Shown: positions 1 to 5,577, numbered from the stretch's first letter. The stretch: 5,577 bases of DNA from Pseudomonadota bacterium (GCA_023417735.1 JAEZEK010000352.1:1-5577), one strand, 5' to 3'. The notes: generated by a model not told the origin, from the sequence alone. Numbers and translations are program-made.

Positions 1-989
1 TGCCCGAGCATCTCGCGGTCCTGCGGGAAGGCGTCGATGCCGTTGATGTCGGCGATGCGGCGGGCGAGGCCGAGCAGGAAGCGGAGCTTCACGGAGAGCC
101 GGATCATCGCCTGGTAGTTCTGGTAGACGTGCGCCGGCGTCGCGTGGAACTGCTTCTGGCACATCTCGAGGTTGTCGACGATGAAGACGCGCTCCCACGG
201 CACCTTCACGTCGTCGAAGTAGAGCACCGCGTCGTTCTCGTCGAAGCGGCTCGAAAGCGGGTTGTCGAAGACCGATTGCGCCTGCTCCTCGTAGGACTTG
301 CGGGACAGGACCTTCAGGCCCTTGGCGTTCATCGGGATCGCGAAGGAGATCGCGTAGCGCTCGTCCCCGGGCTGGAGCGGCTGGATCGATGTGACGAAGA
401 CCTCGTCCGCCATGACGCCGCCGGTGGCGAGCATCTTGGCGCCGCGCACCGTGATGCCTTCCGCGTCGCGGTCGACCACGCCGGCGGTCAGGAATTCGTC
501 CTTCTGCTGGCTCGCGCTCTTGGAGCGGTCGGCCTGCGGGTTGATGATGACGTAGGTGAGGTAGAGGTCGTTGTCGCGGGCGTAGCGGTAGTACTCGGCG
601 AGCGCCTGCGCCCGCTTCGGGTCGTAGGCCTCGAACACCTCGACGCCCATGTACATGCCGGCGATGCAGGAGGCGACGTGGTCGGGCGCACGGCCCATGA
701 AGCCGGCATGGAGGCCGGTCCAGGCCTCGAGCGCCCCGCGGCGGCTGACCAGCTCCTGGTACGAGCCGGGCAGCTCCCAGATGCGGTTGGCGCGCTCGCC
801 GCCGTCCTTCGGCTGGAACGTCATAAGCTCGCGGTTCTCCGCCGCGGAGGCGAAGTCGAACAGGCGCCCGACCGAGGCGACGGCGTTGCGGTAGGCCGGG
901 TGGGTCGTGACGTCCTCCACCCGCTTGCCGTGCAGATAGACCGCGCGGCCGTCGCGCAGGCCCTCGATGTGCTCCTTGCCGGTCTTCAT
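1..989 (-). CDS. HpaB/PheA-type FADH2-dependent aromatic hydroxylase, oxygenase component (partial, C-terminus missing)
   Basis: Oxygenase of a two-component flavin monooxygenase. In this family the enzyme uses FADH2 supplied by a partner reductase, plus O2, to hydroxylate a phenolic ring in the cytoplasm. The 329 visible residues start MKTGKEHIEGLRDGRAVYLH and match the N-terminal and central parts of the 4-hydroxyphenylacetate 3-hydroxylase family. Visible blocks are LRDGRAVYLHGKRVEDVTTHP (residues 11-31), GFMGRAPDH (96-104), INPQADRSKS (149-158), RGAKMLATGGVMADEVFV (182-199, flavin-binding region) and YFDDVKVPWERVFI (257-270). Family members usually have about 480-520 residues, so roughly a third lies beyond the left edge. 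The ATG is chosen because GGAG sits 8 bases upstream on the minus strand. It follows the flavin reductase after 31 bases, surely one operon. The substrate (4-hydroxyphenylacetate, phenol, chlorophenol or other) cannot be told from this sequence, so no symbol is given. Confidence 0.93.
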   Translation of the reverse strand, partial: MKTGKEHIEGLRDGRAVYLHGKRVEDVTTHPAYRNAVASVGRLFDFASAAENRELMTFQPKDGGERANRIWELPGSYQELVSRRGALEAWTGLHAGFMGRAPDHVASCIAGMYMGVEVFEAYDPKRAQALAEYYRYARDNDLYLTYVIINPQADRSKSASQQKDEFLTAGVVDRDAEGITVRGAKMLATGGVMADEVFVTSIQPLQPGDERYAISFAIPMNAKGLKVLSRKSYEEQAQSVFDNPLSSRFDENDAVLYFDDVKVPWERVFIVDNLEMCQKQFHATPAHVYQNYQAMIRLSVKLRFLLGLARRIADINGIDAFPQDREMLG

Positions 990-1020
990 CTCGTCATCTC
1001 CGGTTCCCGTACCCTCGGGG

Positions 1021-1545
1021 TCAGTAGTGCATGGGCAGCGGCCATTCGGGCGGGCGCTCGTCGCCGCTCTTCAGGCTGTGATACTTGCCGCGGAAGAACA
1101 CGAGCGGCTCCGCGTCGGGGTTGAAGGCGAAGCGCAGCACGCGGCCGACCACGATGACGTGGTCGCCGCCGTCGTGCTGCCCGTAGGGCGCGCACTCGAA
1201 GTGCGCGATCGCGCCGTGCAGGAGCGGCGCCTGGGCGTGGCCGAGGCTGTGCTCCACGTTTGACCACTTGTCGGAGAGCGCCCTGGCGAAGCGGTTCGAT
1301 AGCTCTTCCTGGTCGCGGCTGAGGATGTTGACGGCGTAGCCTTCGGCATCGAGCAGCGCCTTCAGGCTGTTCGCCCGCCGGTCGACGCTGAAAAGGATCA
1401 GCGGCGGGTCGAGCGACACGGAATTGAACGAGCTCATCGTGAGCCCGATCAGCCCGCCCGCGGCGTCCTGTGCCGTGATCACCGCCACGCCGGTCGCGAA
1501 CTGGCCGAGCGCGGTGCGAAGCTGTTTCTGGTCGCCGACGGTCAT
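1021..1545 (-). CDS. NAD(P)H:flavin oxidoreductase, reductase component of the two-component hydroxylase (HpaC/PheA2-like)
   Basis: Small flavin reductase of the HpaC/PheA2 class (flavin reductase-like, split-barrel FMN-binding fold). It would reduce FAD with NAD(P)H and hand FADH2 to the oxygenase encoded next to it. The 174 residues are the usual length. Family landmarks are GQFATGVAVITAQ (residues 14-26), the flavin-binding stretch GLTMSSFNSVSLDPPL (34-49), NILSRDQEELSNRFA (73-87), GDHVIVVGRV (127-136) and PLVFFRGKYH (147-156). The start has no convincing Shine-Dalgarno sequence, but it is the first ATG after the predicted promoter and places the conserved core at the expected distance. 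It is first in the minus-strand operon, 31 bases ahead of the oxygenase. The -10 box of its promoter lies under an inverted repeat, which suggests repression by the divergent MarR protein. Pairing with the oxygenase is inferred from position. Confidence 0.93.
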   Translation of the reverse strand: MTVGDQKQLRTALGQFATGVAVITAQDAAGGLIGLTMSSFNSVSLDPPLILFSVDRRANSLKALLDAEGYAVNILSRDQEELSNRFARALSDKWSNVEHSLGHAQAPLLHGAIAHFECAPYGQHDGGDHVIVVGRVLRFAFNPDAEPLVFFRGKYHSLKSGDERPPEWPLPMHY

Positions 1546-1582
1546 GCGCGCAGCCGGATCGGTTCTTCGCCTTGTCTGAAAG

Positions 1583-1601
1583 TACCTTTGTGATAAAGCT
1601 A
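1583..1601. promoter_or_regulatory. candidate MarR operator in the divergent intergenic region
   Basis: The inverted repeat TACCTTT-gtgat-AAAGCTA has 7-base arms with six of seven positions matching, around a 5-base centre at 1592. Its length and imperfect symmetry are typical of MarR-family operators. It fully covers the -10 box (1595-1590) and the expected transcription start of the reductase operon, so binding would block that promoter. It also lies 54-72 bases ahead of the marR ATG, so it could serve autoregulation. An overlapping smaller repeat, AAAG-tac-CTTT, lies at 1579-1589. Binding by the adjacent regulator is inference. Confidence 0.45.
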
Positions 1602-1618
1602 TCTCGAAGAGGCGTCAA
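1590..1618 (-). promoter_or_regulatory. sigma70-type promoter of the reductase-oxygenase operon
   Basis: On the minus strand TTGACG (1618-1613, five of six consensus bases) is followed after exactly 17 bases by TATCAC (1595-1590, four of six). A start of transcription near 1583 would give a leader of about 38 bases before the reductase ATG. This AT-richer patch stands out in GC-rich surroundings. It is seen in sequence only, without experimental support. Confidence 0.6.
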
Positions 1619-1654
1619 CGGGGGTGCGCGGCCGCGGTCCGGCGGCTGCGCCCG

Positions 1655-2230
1655 ATGGAGGGCGTGCTGGCGAACGCAAAGGGAGCGGCAGAGCGGGTCC
1701 ATTCGGCGCTGGAGCCTACGGTTTCGGCACCGGGTCTCCTCGTCGCGGGATCCGACGAAACCTTCCGCGGCTTCGTGCACGACATGCTCGCCTTCGCCGC
1801 GCGCCTGGAAGAGGTGCGCAACCGCTTCGGGCGCCTGATCGGCCTGTCCGGCCCGCAGTACACGATCCTGATCTCCATCGCCCATCTCCAAGGCACCCAG
1901 GGGGTCGGCATCAACGCGGTCGCGCGGCACCTCCGCCTCAGCGGCGCGTTCGTGACGATCGAGGTGAACCGCCTCGTGGCGGACGGCCTGGTGACGAAGG
2001 CGGTGAACCCGTCGGACCGCCGACGCGTCCTGCTCCGGCTGACGGAGAACGGTCGGGCGCGGCTCGCACGGCTCAGCCCGACGCAGGTCCGCGCCAACGA
2101 CCTCATCTTCGGATCGCTCGGGCGAAGCGAATTCCTCGTCCTGCACCGCAAGATCGGCGATCTCGTCGAAGGCGGCGACGCGGCGCTCGCGCTCCTGGAG
2201 GGCCTCGAGACGCAGTCCGCGCCACGCTGA
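1655..2230 (+). CDS. MarR-family transcriptional regulator
   Basis: Winged helix-turn-helix regulator of 191 residues. Such proteins act as dimers, usually repressing neighbouring genes until an aromatic ligand binds. The MarR core begins at about residue 40 (FVHDMLAFAARLEEVRNRFG), followed by LSGPQYTILISIAHL (64-78), the DNA-recognition helix region LSGAFVTIEVNRLVADG (95-111) and the classic wing DRRRVLLRLTENG (121-133). Residues 1-39 are an extra N-terminal stretch. The ATG is the only conventional start in frame before the core, because the frame closes with TGA at 1577. No good ribosome binding site is visible, so expression may be low or the start uncertain. It is divergent from the hydroxylase operon and just upstream of the decarboxylase-transporter operon, so it could control both. 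The closest functional comparison is HpaR of homoprotocatechuate degradation, but orthology is not claimed. No clear terminator follows it. Confidence 0.93.
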   Translation: MEGVLANAKGAAERVHSALEPTVSAPGLLVAGSDETFRGFVHDMLAFAARLEEVRNRFGRLIGLSGPQYTILISIAHLQGTQGVGINAVARHLRLSGAFVTIEVNRLVADGLVTKAVNPSDRRRVLLRLTENGRARLARLSPTQVRANDLIFGSLGRSEFLVLHRKIGDLVEGGDAALALLEGLETQSAPR

Positions 2231-2267
2231 AAGCTCGGCCCGTGCGCAGCAGCATCTCAGACTCCGG

Positions 2268-2297
2268 TTGACCGGCGAAAAAGCCTTTCGCTATGAT
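2268..2297 (+). promoter_or_regulatory. sigma70-type promoter of the decarboxylase-transporter operon
   Basis: TTGACC (2268-2273) and TATGAT (2292-2297) each match five of six consensus bases and are separated by 18 bases. This is the best-looking promoter in the window. Transcription would begin near 2304. That leaves only about 10 bases before the ATG at 2315 but about 65 before the ATG at 2369, which affects the choice of the ubiD start. Confidence 0.65.
2275..2291. promoter_or_regulatory. candidate operator, inverted repeat filling the promoter spacer
   Basis: GCGAAA-aagcc-TTTCGC is an inverted repeat with two perfect 6-base arms. It lies between the -35 box (ending at 2273) and the -10 box (starting at 2292), filling 17 of the 18 spacer bases. 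Bound protein would lie under RNA polymerase. It could also be read as a hairpin after marR, but no T-run follows, so a terminator is unlikely. Confidence 0.4.
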
Positions 2298-2300
2298 GCC

Positions 2301-2314
2301 TGTGAAATATCACA
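2301..2314. promoter_or_regulatory. candidate operator, inverted repeat over the transcription start
   Basis: TGTGA-aata-TCACA has perfect 5-base arms and covers the predicted transcription start of the ubiD promoter. Its right half, TATCACAA (2308-2315), is repeated exactly on the minus strand at 1595-1588, inside the -10 region of the divergent operon. A shared site for one regulator is therefore possible. The 4-base spacer does not fit a CRP site, which has 6. Confidence 0.4.
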
Positions 2315-2368
2315 ATGCCTACCGCCCGGATTGCGGGCTGGGCGCGTCATGCGAGGCTTTGGTTGCCG

Positions 2369-3778
2369 ATGCAGAACTCGGGAGTGCTCGACACCCGTTT
2401 CCGCTCCGCTCTGCGGCGGATGGCCGAGGCCGGCCGGATCGAGACCTGCGGCCGGACCGCCGATCCCCATCTCGAGGTCGCGTCGCTGATGAAGGCGAAG
2501 GATGGCGGCCCTGCCGTCCTCTTCCCGCAGGTGGCGGGTTTCGACATGCCCGTGATAGGCAACGTCCTCGGCGCCCGGGAGAACTGCGAGGCGGCGTTCG
2601 GCGTCGACTATCGCGGCATCCGCGCCTTCGTCGGCCGTGCCCTCGGAGGGCCGATCCCGCCGCGGGCCGTGCGGACGGCCCCGGCCCAGGAGGTCGTCCA
2701 CACGAGCGGGTTCGACCTCCGCACGATGCTCCCCGCCCTTCATCATGCGCCGTCGGACGGCGGCCGGTTCATCACCGCGAGCGTGGTGATCGCCCGCGAC
2801 CCGGAGACCGGCGTCTACAACGCCTCCTATCACCGGCTGCAGCTCCACGGGCCCGACCGCACCGGCATCAAGCTCGATTTCGGCCGCCACCTCCGCATCG
2901 CCTACGAGCGCGCGGTGGCGCGGGGCGAGGACTTGCCGGTCGTCGTGTGCATCGGCACCGATCTTGCACTGCAATACACCGCAGCGACGATGGGCTCGCA
3001 GATGCCGGAGAACGCGGACGAACTCGCCGTCGCAGGCGGGCTGGCGGGGCGGGCGCTGCCCGTCGTGCCCGCCGTCACGCAGGACCTGCTGGTGCCGGCG
3101 GAGACCGAGATCGTGCTCGAAGGCCGCATACTCGCCCGCGACGCCGCGATGGAGGGGCCGTTCGGCGAGTTCGTCGGCTTCGCGGCGCCGGCGGCGGACG
3201 CCCCGGTTCTGCAGGTGACGGCCGTCACGCACCGAAGAAAGCCGATCTACCACGCCATCAACGGCTACGGCCGCGAGACCGTGATGCTGCGGAAATACGT
3301 GCTCGAGGCGAGCCTGCTGAAGGTGCTCGGGCCGGCCGTTCCGATCGTCGTCGATGCGGAGATGACGGCGGGCGGCCTGCACCGCTTCCACGCCGTGATC
3401 CAGGTCCGGAAGCAGGGCGCCCACCACGAGGGCCTGCAGCGCAACGCGATCCTCGCCGCCTTCGGCGCGCTGAAGGATCTCGATCTCGTCATCGTCGTCG
3501 ACGAGGACATCGACATCCGCGACCCGCTCGACGTCGAGTACGCGCTCGCCACCCGCATGGAGGCATCGCGCGACCTGATCGTCGTGCCGGAGGCGCGCGG
3601 CCACGAATACGTGCGCGCCAGCCGCAACGGCATCAGGGCCAAGCTCGGCATCGACGCGACAGTGCCCTTCGAGGAGAAGGCGCGCTTCTCGCGCGTCGCC
3701 TTCGCGCCGGTGGACGTCGACCCGGCCGAATTCACCACCGGCCGCGACGCCGCCGAGCACGGGCTCGGGCTCATCTGA
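2369..3778 (+). CDS. UbiD-family prenylated-FMN-dependent (de)carboxylase
   Basis: Reversible non-oxidative decarboxylase of an aromatic or unsaturated carboxylic acid, dependent on prenylated FMN and a divalent metal. From the ATG at 2369 it has 469 residues, a normal length. Key residues are at the family spacing: N151, H174 and E218 fit the metal/prFMN-phosphate ligands, and R156 with E262 and E267 (in EGPFGEFVGF) fit the catalytic Glu-Arg-Glu set. The block HHAPSDGGRFITAS (125-138) is also typical. The start at 2369 is preferred over an in-frame ATG at 2315. The latter lies about 10 bases from the predicted transcript start and has no ribosome site, while GCGAGG (2351-2356) precedes 2369; a TTG at 2363 is also possible. 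The long form would have 487 residues. The transporter genes follow after 67 bases, suggesting decarboxylation of the imported acid. No UbiX gene is in view, and the substrate is unknown. Confidence 0.92.
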   Translation: MQNSGVLDTRFRSALRRMAEAGRIETCGRTADPHLEVASLMKAKDGGPAVLFPQVAGFDMPVIGNVLGARENCEAAFGVDYRGIRAFVGRALGGPIPPRAVRTAPAQEVVHTSGFDLRTMLPALHHAPSDGGRFITASVVIARDPETGVYNASYHRLQLHGPDRTGIKLDFGRHLRIAYERAVARGEDLPVVVCIGTDLALQYTAATMGSQMPENADELAVAGGLAGRALPVVPAVTQDLLVPAETEIVLEGRILARDAAMEGPFGEFVGFAAPAADAPVLQVTAVTHRRKPIYHAINGYGRETVMLRKYVLEASLLKVLGPAVPIVVDAEMTAGGLHRFHAVIQVRKQGAHHEGLQRNAILAAFGALKDLDLVIVVDEDIDIRDPLDVEYALATRMEASRDLIVVPEARGHEYVRASRNGIRAKLGIDATVPFEEKARFSRVAFAPVDVDPAEFTTGRDAAEHGLGLI

Positions 3779-3833
3779 GGACGGCGGGCCCGGTGCCGGG
3801 GAGGGGCGTCCGGTCCGCAATCTGCATCTGCAA

Positions 3834-3848
3834 GGGGAGAACGAAGTG
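3834..3848 (+). promoter_or_regulatory. ribosome binding site that selects a GTG start
   Basis: GGGGAG (3834-3839) is 6 bases ahead of GTG 3846-3848. The nearby in-frame ATG at 3855 would be 15 bases away, too far, so the GTG is the likely start of the binding protein. Confidence 0.6.
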
Positions 3849-4808
3849 AACATCATGCTGAAGATCGCCGCCTCGGCGGCCGCCGTGATCCTGTCGGGCG
3901 CGGCGCACGCGCAGGACGGCTGGCCGACCAAGCCGATCACCTTCATCGTGCCGTACGCGCCGGGCGGCTACACCGATTCCGTCGGGCGGATCACCGCGAA
4001 ATACGCGGAAGCCAAGCTCGGCCAGCCCGTCGTGGTCGAGAACCGCGGCGGCGCCGGCGGCATCGTCGGGACCGAGCTCGTCGCGAGCGCGAAGCCGGAT
4101 GGATACACCTTCTGCGTCTGCAGCTCGGGCGCCGTGTCCATCGCGCCGGTCGCGCAGAAGGTGAGCTACGATCCGGTCGAGAGCTTCGTCCCGGTCAGCA
4201 TCGTGAGCACGACCCCGCAGGTGGTCATCGCGCACCCGTCCGTGCCGGCCAACGACATGGCCGAGCTCGTCGAGTACGGGAAGGCGCATCGCGGCGAGCT
4301 GAACTACGGCTCGAGCGGCATCGGCGGCCTGATGCACTATTCGGTCGAGCTGTTCGAATCGATGACCGGCGCCGACTTCACGCACGTGCCGTTCCAGGGC
4401 GGCGCGCCGGCGACGGCGGCGGTCGTCTCCGGCGAGGTCCATCTCTCCTTCACCAACATGTCCGACGCGATCCCGCAGATCGAGGCCGGCACGGTGAAGG
4501 GCCTGGCGGTGACCTCGGCGGAGCGCAGCGAATACCTCCCCGACCTGCCGTCGGCGTCCGAGGTGGCCCCCGGCTTCGAGGCGATCTCGTGGAACGGCAT
4601 CATGGCGCCCGCCGGGACGCCGGAGCCGATCGTCGACCGGATGGCCGGCATCCTGGCCGAGATGGCTGCCGATCCGGCCGTCAAGGAGAGCATGGGAAAG
4701 ATCGGCGCGACCCTCGTCTCGACCACGCCGCAGGAATACCGGGACCGCATCGCGGCCGAGGTCGAGCAGTGGACCGAGGTCCTGAAGCAGATCGAGGCGA
4801 GCAGGTAA
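3846..4808 (+). CDS. TTT-family periplasmic substrate-binding protein (Bug/TctC type)
   Basis: Extracytoplasmic receptor of a tripartite tricarboxylate transporter. It captures a carboxylate in the periplasm and delivers it to the TctA/TctB membrane pair. It has 320 residues, the usual length. A signal peptide with basic start, hydrophobic core (about 7-19) and AHA-QD cleavage site after residue 22 is clear, and there is no lipobox. Bug-family landmarks are PYAPGGYTD (36-44), the VVVENRGGAGGIVGTE stretch (62-77), PDGYT (84-88), NYGSSGIGGLMH (153-164) and HVPFQGGAPA (180-189). An uncommon-looking C-x-C (C90, C92) follows the PDGYT motif. The two cysteines are the only ones in the mature protein. 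The gene follows ubiD by 67 bases and precedes tctB by 106, so it is probably part of the ubiD operon. Substrates of this family are diverse (citrate, terephthalate, nicotinate and others). Location beside ubiD and an aromatic hydroxylase favours an aromatic acid, but this is inference. Confidence 0.94.
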   Translation: MNIMLKIAASAAAVILSGAAHAQDGWPTKPITFIVPYAPGGYTDSVGRITAKYAEAKLGQPVVVENRGGAGGIVGTELVASAKPDGYTFCVCSSGAVSIAPVAQKVSYDPVESFVPVSIVSTTPQVVIAHPSVPANDMAELVEYGKAHRGELNYGSSGIGGLMHYSVELFESMTGADFTHVPFQGGAPATAAVVSGEVHLSFTNMSDAIPQIEAGTVKGLAVTSAERSEYLPDLPSASEVAPGFEAISWNGIMAPAGTPEPIVDRMAGILAEMAADPAVKESMGKIGATLVSTTPQEYRDRIAAEVEQWTEVLKQIEASR

Positions 4809-4903
4809 TCGTCCTCTTCGGGCCGCCGACGCTGCGCCGGCCTGCCCGTTTCCCGCCAGCCTGAAGACACGGCCGCGCGGCGGCAGATCCGAACCTTTGC
4901 CGA

Positions 4904-4917
4904 AGGGACATGAGATG
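4904..4917 (+). promoter_or_regulatory. ribosome binding site that selects the tctB start
   Basis: AGGGA (4904-4908) lies 6 bases ahead of ATG 4915-4917. A longer reading from TTG at 4897 would place this site inside the coding region, so the ATG at 4915 is preferred. Confidence 0.6.
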
Positions 4918-5364
4918 AGACGCACGGGTGTGCGCGGTCCCGTGGACGTGTTCTCCGGGCTGCTCCTGGCGGTGATTGCCGTCGCGGCGATGATCTTCCT
5001 GCGGGACCTGGAGGTGGGCACGGCCCGCCAGATGGGACCGGGCTACTTCCCGATGGCGATATCGCTGCTGCTGCTGGCAATCGGCGTGTTCCTGATCGGC
5101 CGGGGCCTGGCATTCCAGGGCGCTGCCGTCGACCGACTCCAGTTCAAGCCGGTCCTCTTCGTGAGCCTCTCGCTGCTCGCCTTCGCCCTTCTCATCGACC
5201 GGGCCGGGCTCGTCGTGGCGATCGTCGCGCAAGTGGCGATCGCGATGCTCGGCTCGCCCGAGCGGGCCTATCTGCAGAGCCTCGCCTTCGCAGTCGCGCT
5301 CGCCGCGCTGTCGAGCGTGGTCTTCGTCCGGTTGCTCGGCGTGCCGGTGGAGATCTTCCCGTGA
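4915..5364 (+). CDS. tctB: TTT-family transporter small membrane subunit TctB
   Basis: Small integral membrane component of the tripartite tricarboxylate transporter. It pairs with TctA in the inner membrane. The 149 residues are the usual length. Hydrophobic segments lie at about 12-29, 45-66, 78-95, 97-113 and 119-141, giving four or five membrane spans. The hallmark [13 protein letters not shown] (34-46) after the first span is the TctB signature. The short polar N-terminus [12 protein letters not shown] is typical. It starts 106 bases after the binding-protein gene; this gap has no other gene, and its only structure is a short GCCGC/GCGGC palindrome at 4872-4881. Its stop codon overlaps the tctA start by one base, which indicates translational coupling. 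The symbol marks family membership only, and the substrate need not be a tricarboxylate. Confidence 0.92.
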   Translation: MRRTGVRGPVDVFSGLLLAVIAVAAMIFLRDLEVGTARQMGPGYFPMAISLLLLAIGVFLIGRGLAFQGAAVDRLQFKPVLFVSLSLLAFALLIDRAGLVVAIVAQVAIAMLGSPERAYLQSLAFAVALAALSSVVFVRLLGVPVEIFP

Positions 5365-5577
5365 TGGACGTGCTCGCGCTGCTTGGGCACGGCTTCACCG
5401 TCGTGCTCACGCCCACCAACCTGATGTTCTGCCTGATCGGGGCCCTGCTCGGCACCCTCATCGGCGTTCTGCCGGGGCTCGGCCCCGTCGCGACGATCTC
5501 CCTCCTGCTGCCGCCGACGTTCGCGCTCGAGCCGACCACGGCGATCATCATGCTCGCCGGCATCTATTACGGCGCGC
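5364..5577 (+). CDS. tctA: TTT-family transporter large membrane subunit TctA (partial, N-terminus only)
   Basis: The first 71 residues of the large permease subunit, cut by the right edge; complete TctA proteins have about 500 residues and roughly a dozen membrane spans. The visible part, starting [20 protein letters not shown], carries a first hydrophobic span (about 19-36) that runs into the diagnostic [17 protein letters not shown] (34-50). Next comes the [12 protein letters not shown] segment (60-71), which in this family leads into a YGGS motif just beyond the window. The ATG shares its A with the TGA stop of tctB (5362-5364), so the two subunits are translationally coupled and probably made in a fixed ratio. 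It was identified by translating the open frame to the window end. Confidence 0.93.
   Translation, partial: MDVLALLGHGFTVVLTPTNLMFCLIGALLGTLIGVLPGLGPVATISLLLPPTFALEPTTAIIMLAGIYYGA

Noticed and set aside
129..1124. Open frame of 331 codons on the plus strand opposite the hydroxylase
   Set aside because: The minus strand here encodes an unambiguous HpaB-family protein without a stop. The plus-strand product is low-complexity Arg/Val/Leu/Asp.
1572..1605. Plus-strand promoter for marR starting with TTGTCT
   Set aside because: No -10 box matching more than three of six bases occurs at 16-18 base spacing, so the marR promoter remains unassigned.
986..2146. Open frame of 386 codons on the minus strand covering the reductase and marR
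   Set aside because: It overlaps two well-supported genes in other frames, has no domain similarity that I recognise and spans the divergent promoter.
2275..2291. Intrinsic terminator for marR
   Set aside because: The 6-base-pair stem is weak in GC content, no T-run follows, and the sequence lies exactly between the promoter boxes of the next operon.
2301..2314. CRP/FNR-type binding site reading of TGTGA-n4-TCACA
   Set aside because: CRP half-sites TGTGA/TCACA are separated by 6 bases, here by 4, and FNR needs TTGAT-type halves. The site is kept only as an operator for an unknown regulator.
3779..3811. Terminator or attenuator between ubiD and the receptor gene (GGACG/CGTCC outer arms, CCCGG/CCGGG inner arms)
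   Set aside because: The arms are separated by unpaired GC-rich sequence, the inner stem has almost no loop, and no T-run follows. Random GC-rich pairing is as likely.
2291..3946. Open frame of 551 codons on the minus strand opposite ubiD
   Set aside because: It is antisense to a convincing UbiD protein, is rich in Arg, Ala, Asp and His as expected from GC-rich shadow frames, and shows no recognisable domain. It also runs through the ubiD promoter.
3771..5021. Open frame of 416 codons on the minus strand opposite the TTT receptor gene
   Set aside because: It overlaps a clear binding protein and the start of tctB. Its composition is that of a shadow frame.

Overview
This is a strongly GC-rich stretch of bacterial chromosome with dense coding and third-codon G/C preference. 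It carries a tripartite tricarboxylate transporter (TTT) of the Bug type, a MarR regulator and a two-component flavin monooxygenase. The whole looks like a catabolic cluster from a proteobacterium, most plausibly an alpha- or betaproteobacterium. That placement is inferred from gene content and composition only; there is no rRNA or other phylogenetic marker in the window.

Left part, minus strand (1-1545): a flavin reductase (HpaC/PheA2-like) is followed after 31 bases by an HpaB/PheA-type FADH2-dependent phenol hydroxylase that runs off the left edge. Together they form a standard two-component aromatic hydroxylase. A good sigma70-type promoter (-35 TTGACG, 17 bases, -10 TATCAC) lies upstream of the reductase, and an imperfect 19-base inverted repeat covers its -10 box.

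Middle, plus strand (1655-2230): a MarR-family regulator is divergently oriented from the hydroxylase operon. It is the obvious candidate to bind the repeat in the divergent gap.

Right part, plus strand (2268-5577): a strong promoter with one perfect inverted repeat between its -35 and -10 boxes and another over the predicted transcription start leads into a UbiD-family prenylated-FMN decarboxylase with all its catalytic residues. Then come the TTT genes: a periplasmic substrate-binding protein, the small membrane subunit TctB, and the start of the large membrane subunit TctA, which runs off the right edge.

Working model (inference): an aromatic or related carboxylate is captured by the binding protein and imported by TctAB. 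UbiD removes its carboxyl group, and the HpaB/HpaC pair hydroxylates the resulting phenol, or the hydroxylation comes first. The MarR protein would couple both arms to the presence of the substrate. A hydroxybenzoate-type acid, decarboxylated to a phenol and oxidised to a catechol, would fit, but the sequence does not fix the substrate. No UbiX (the prenylated-FMN synthase) and no ring-cleavage enzyme are present in the window.
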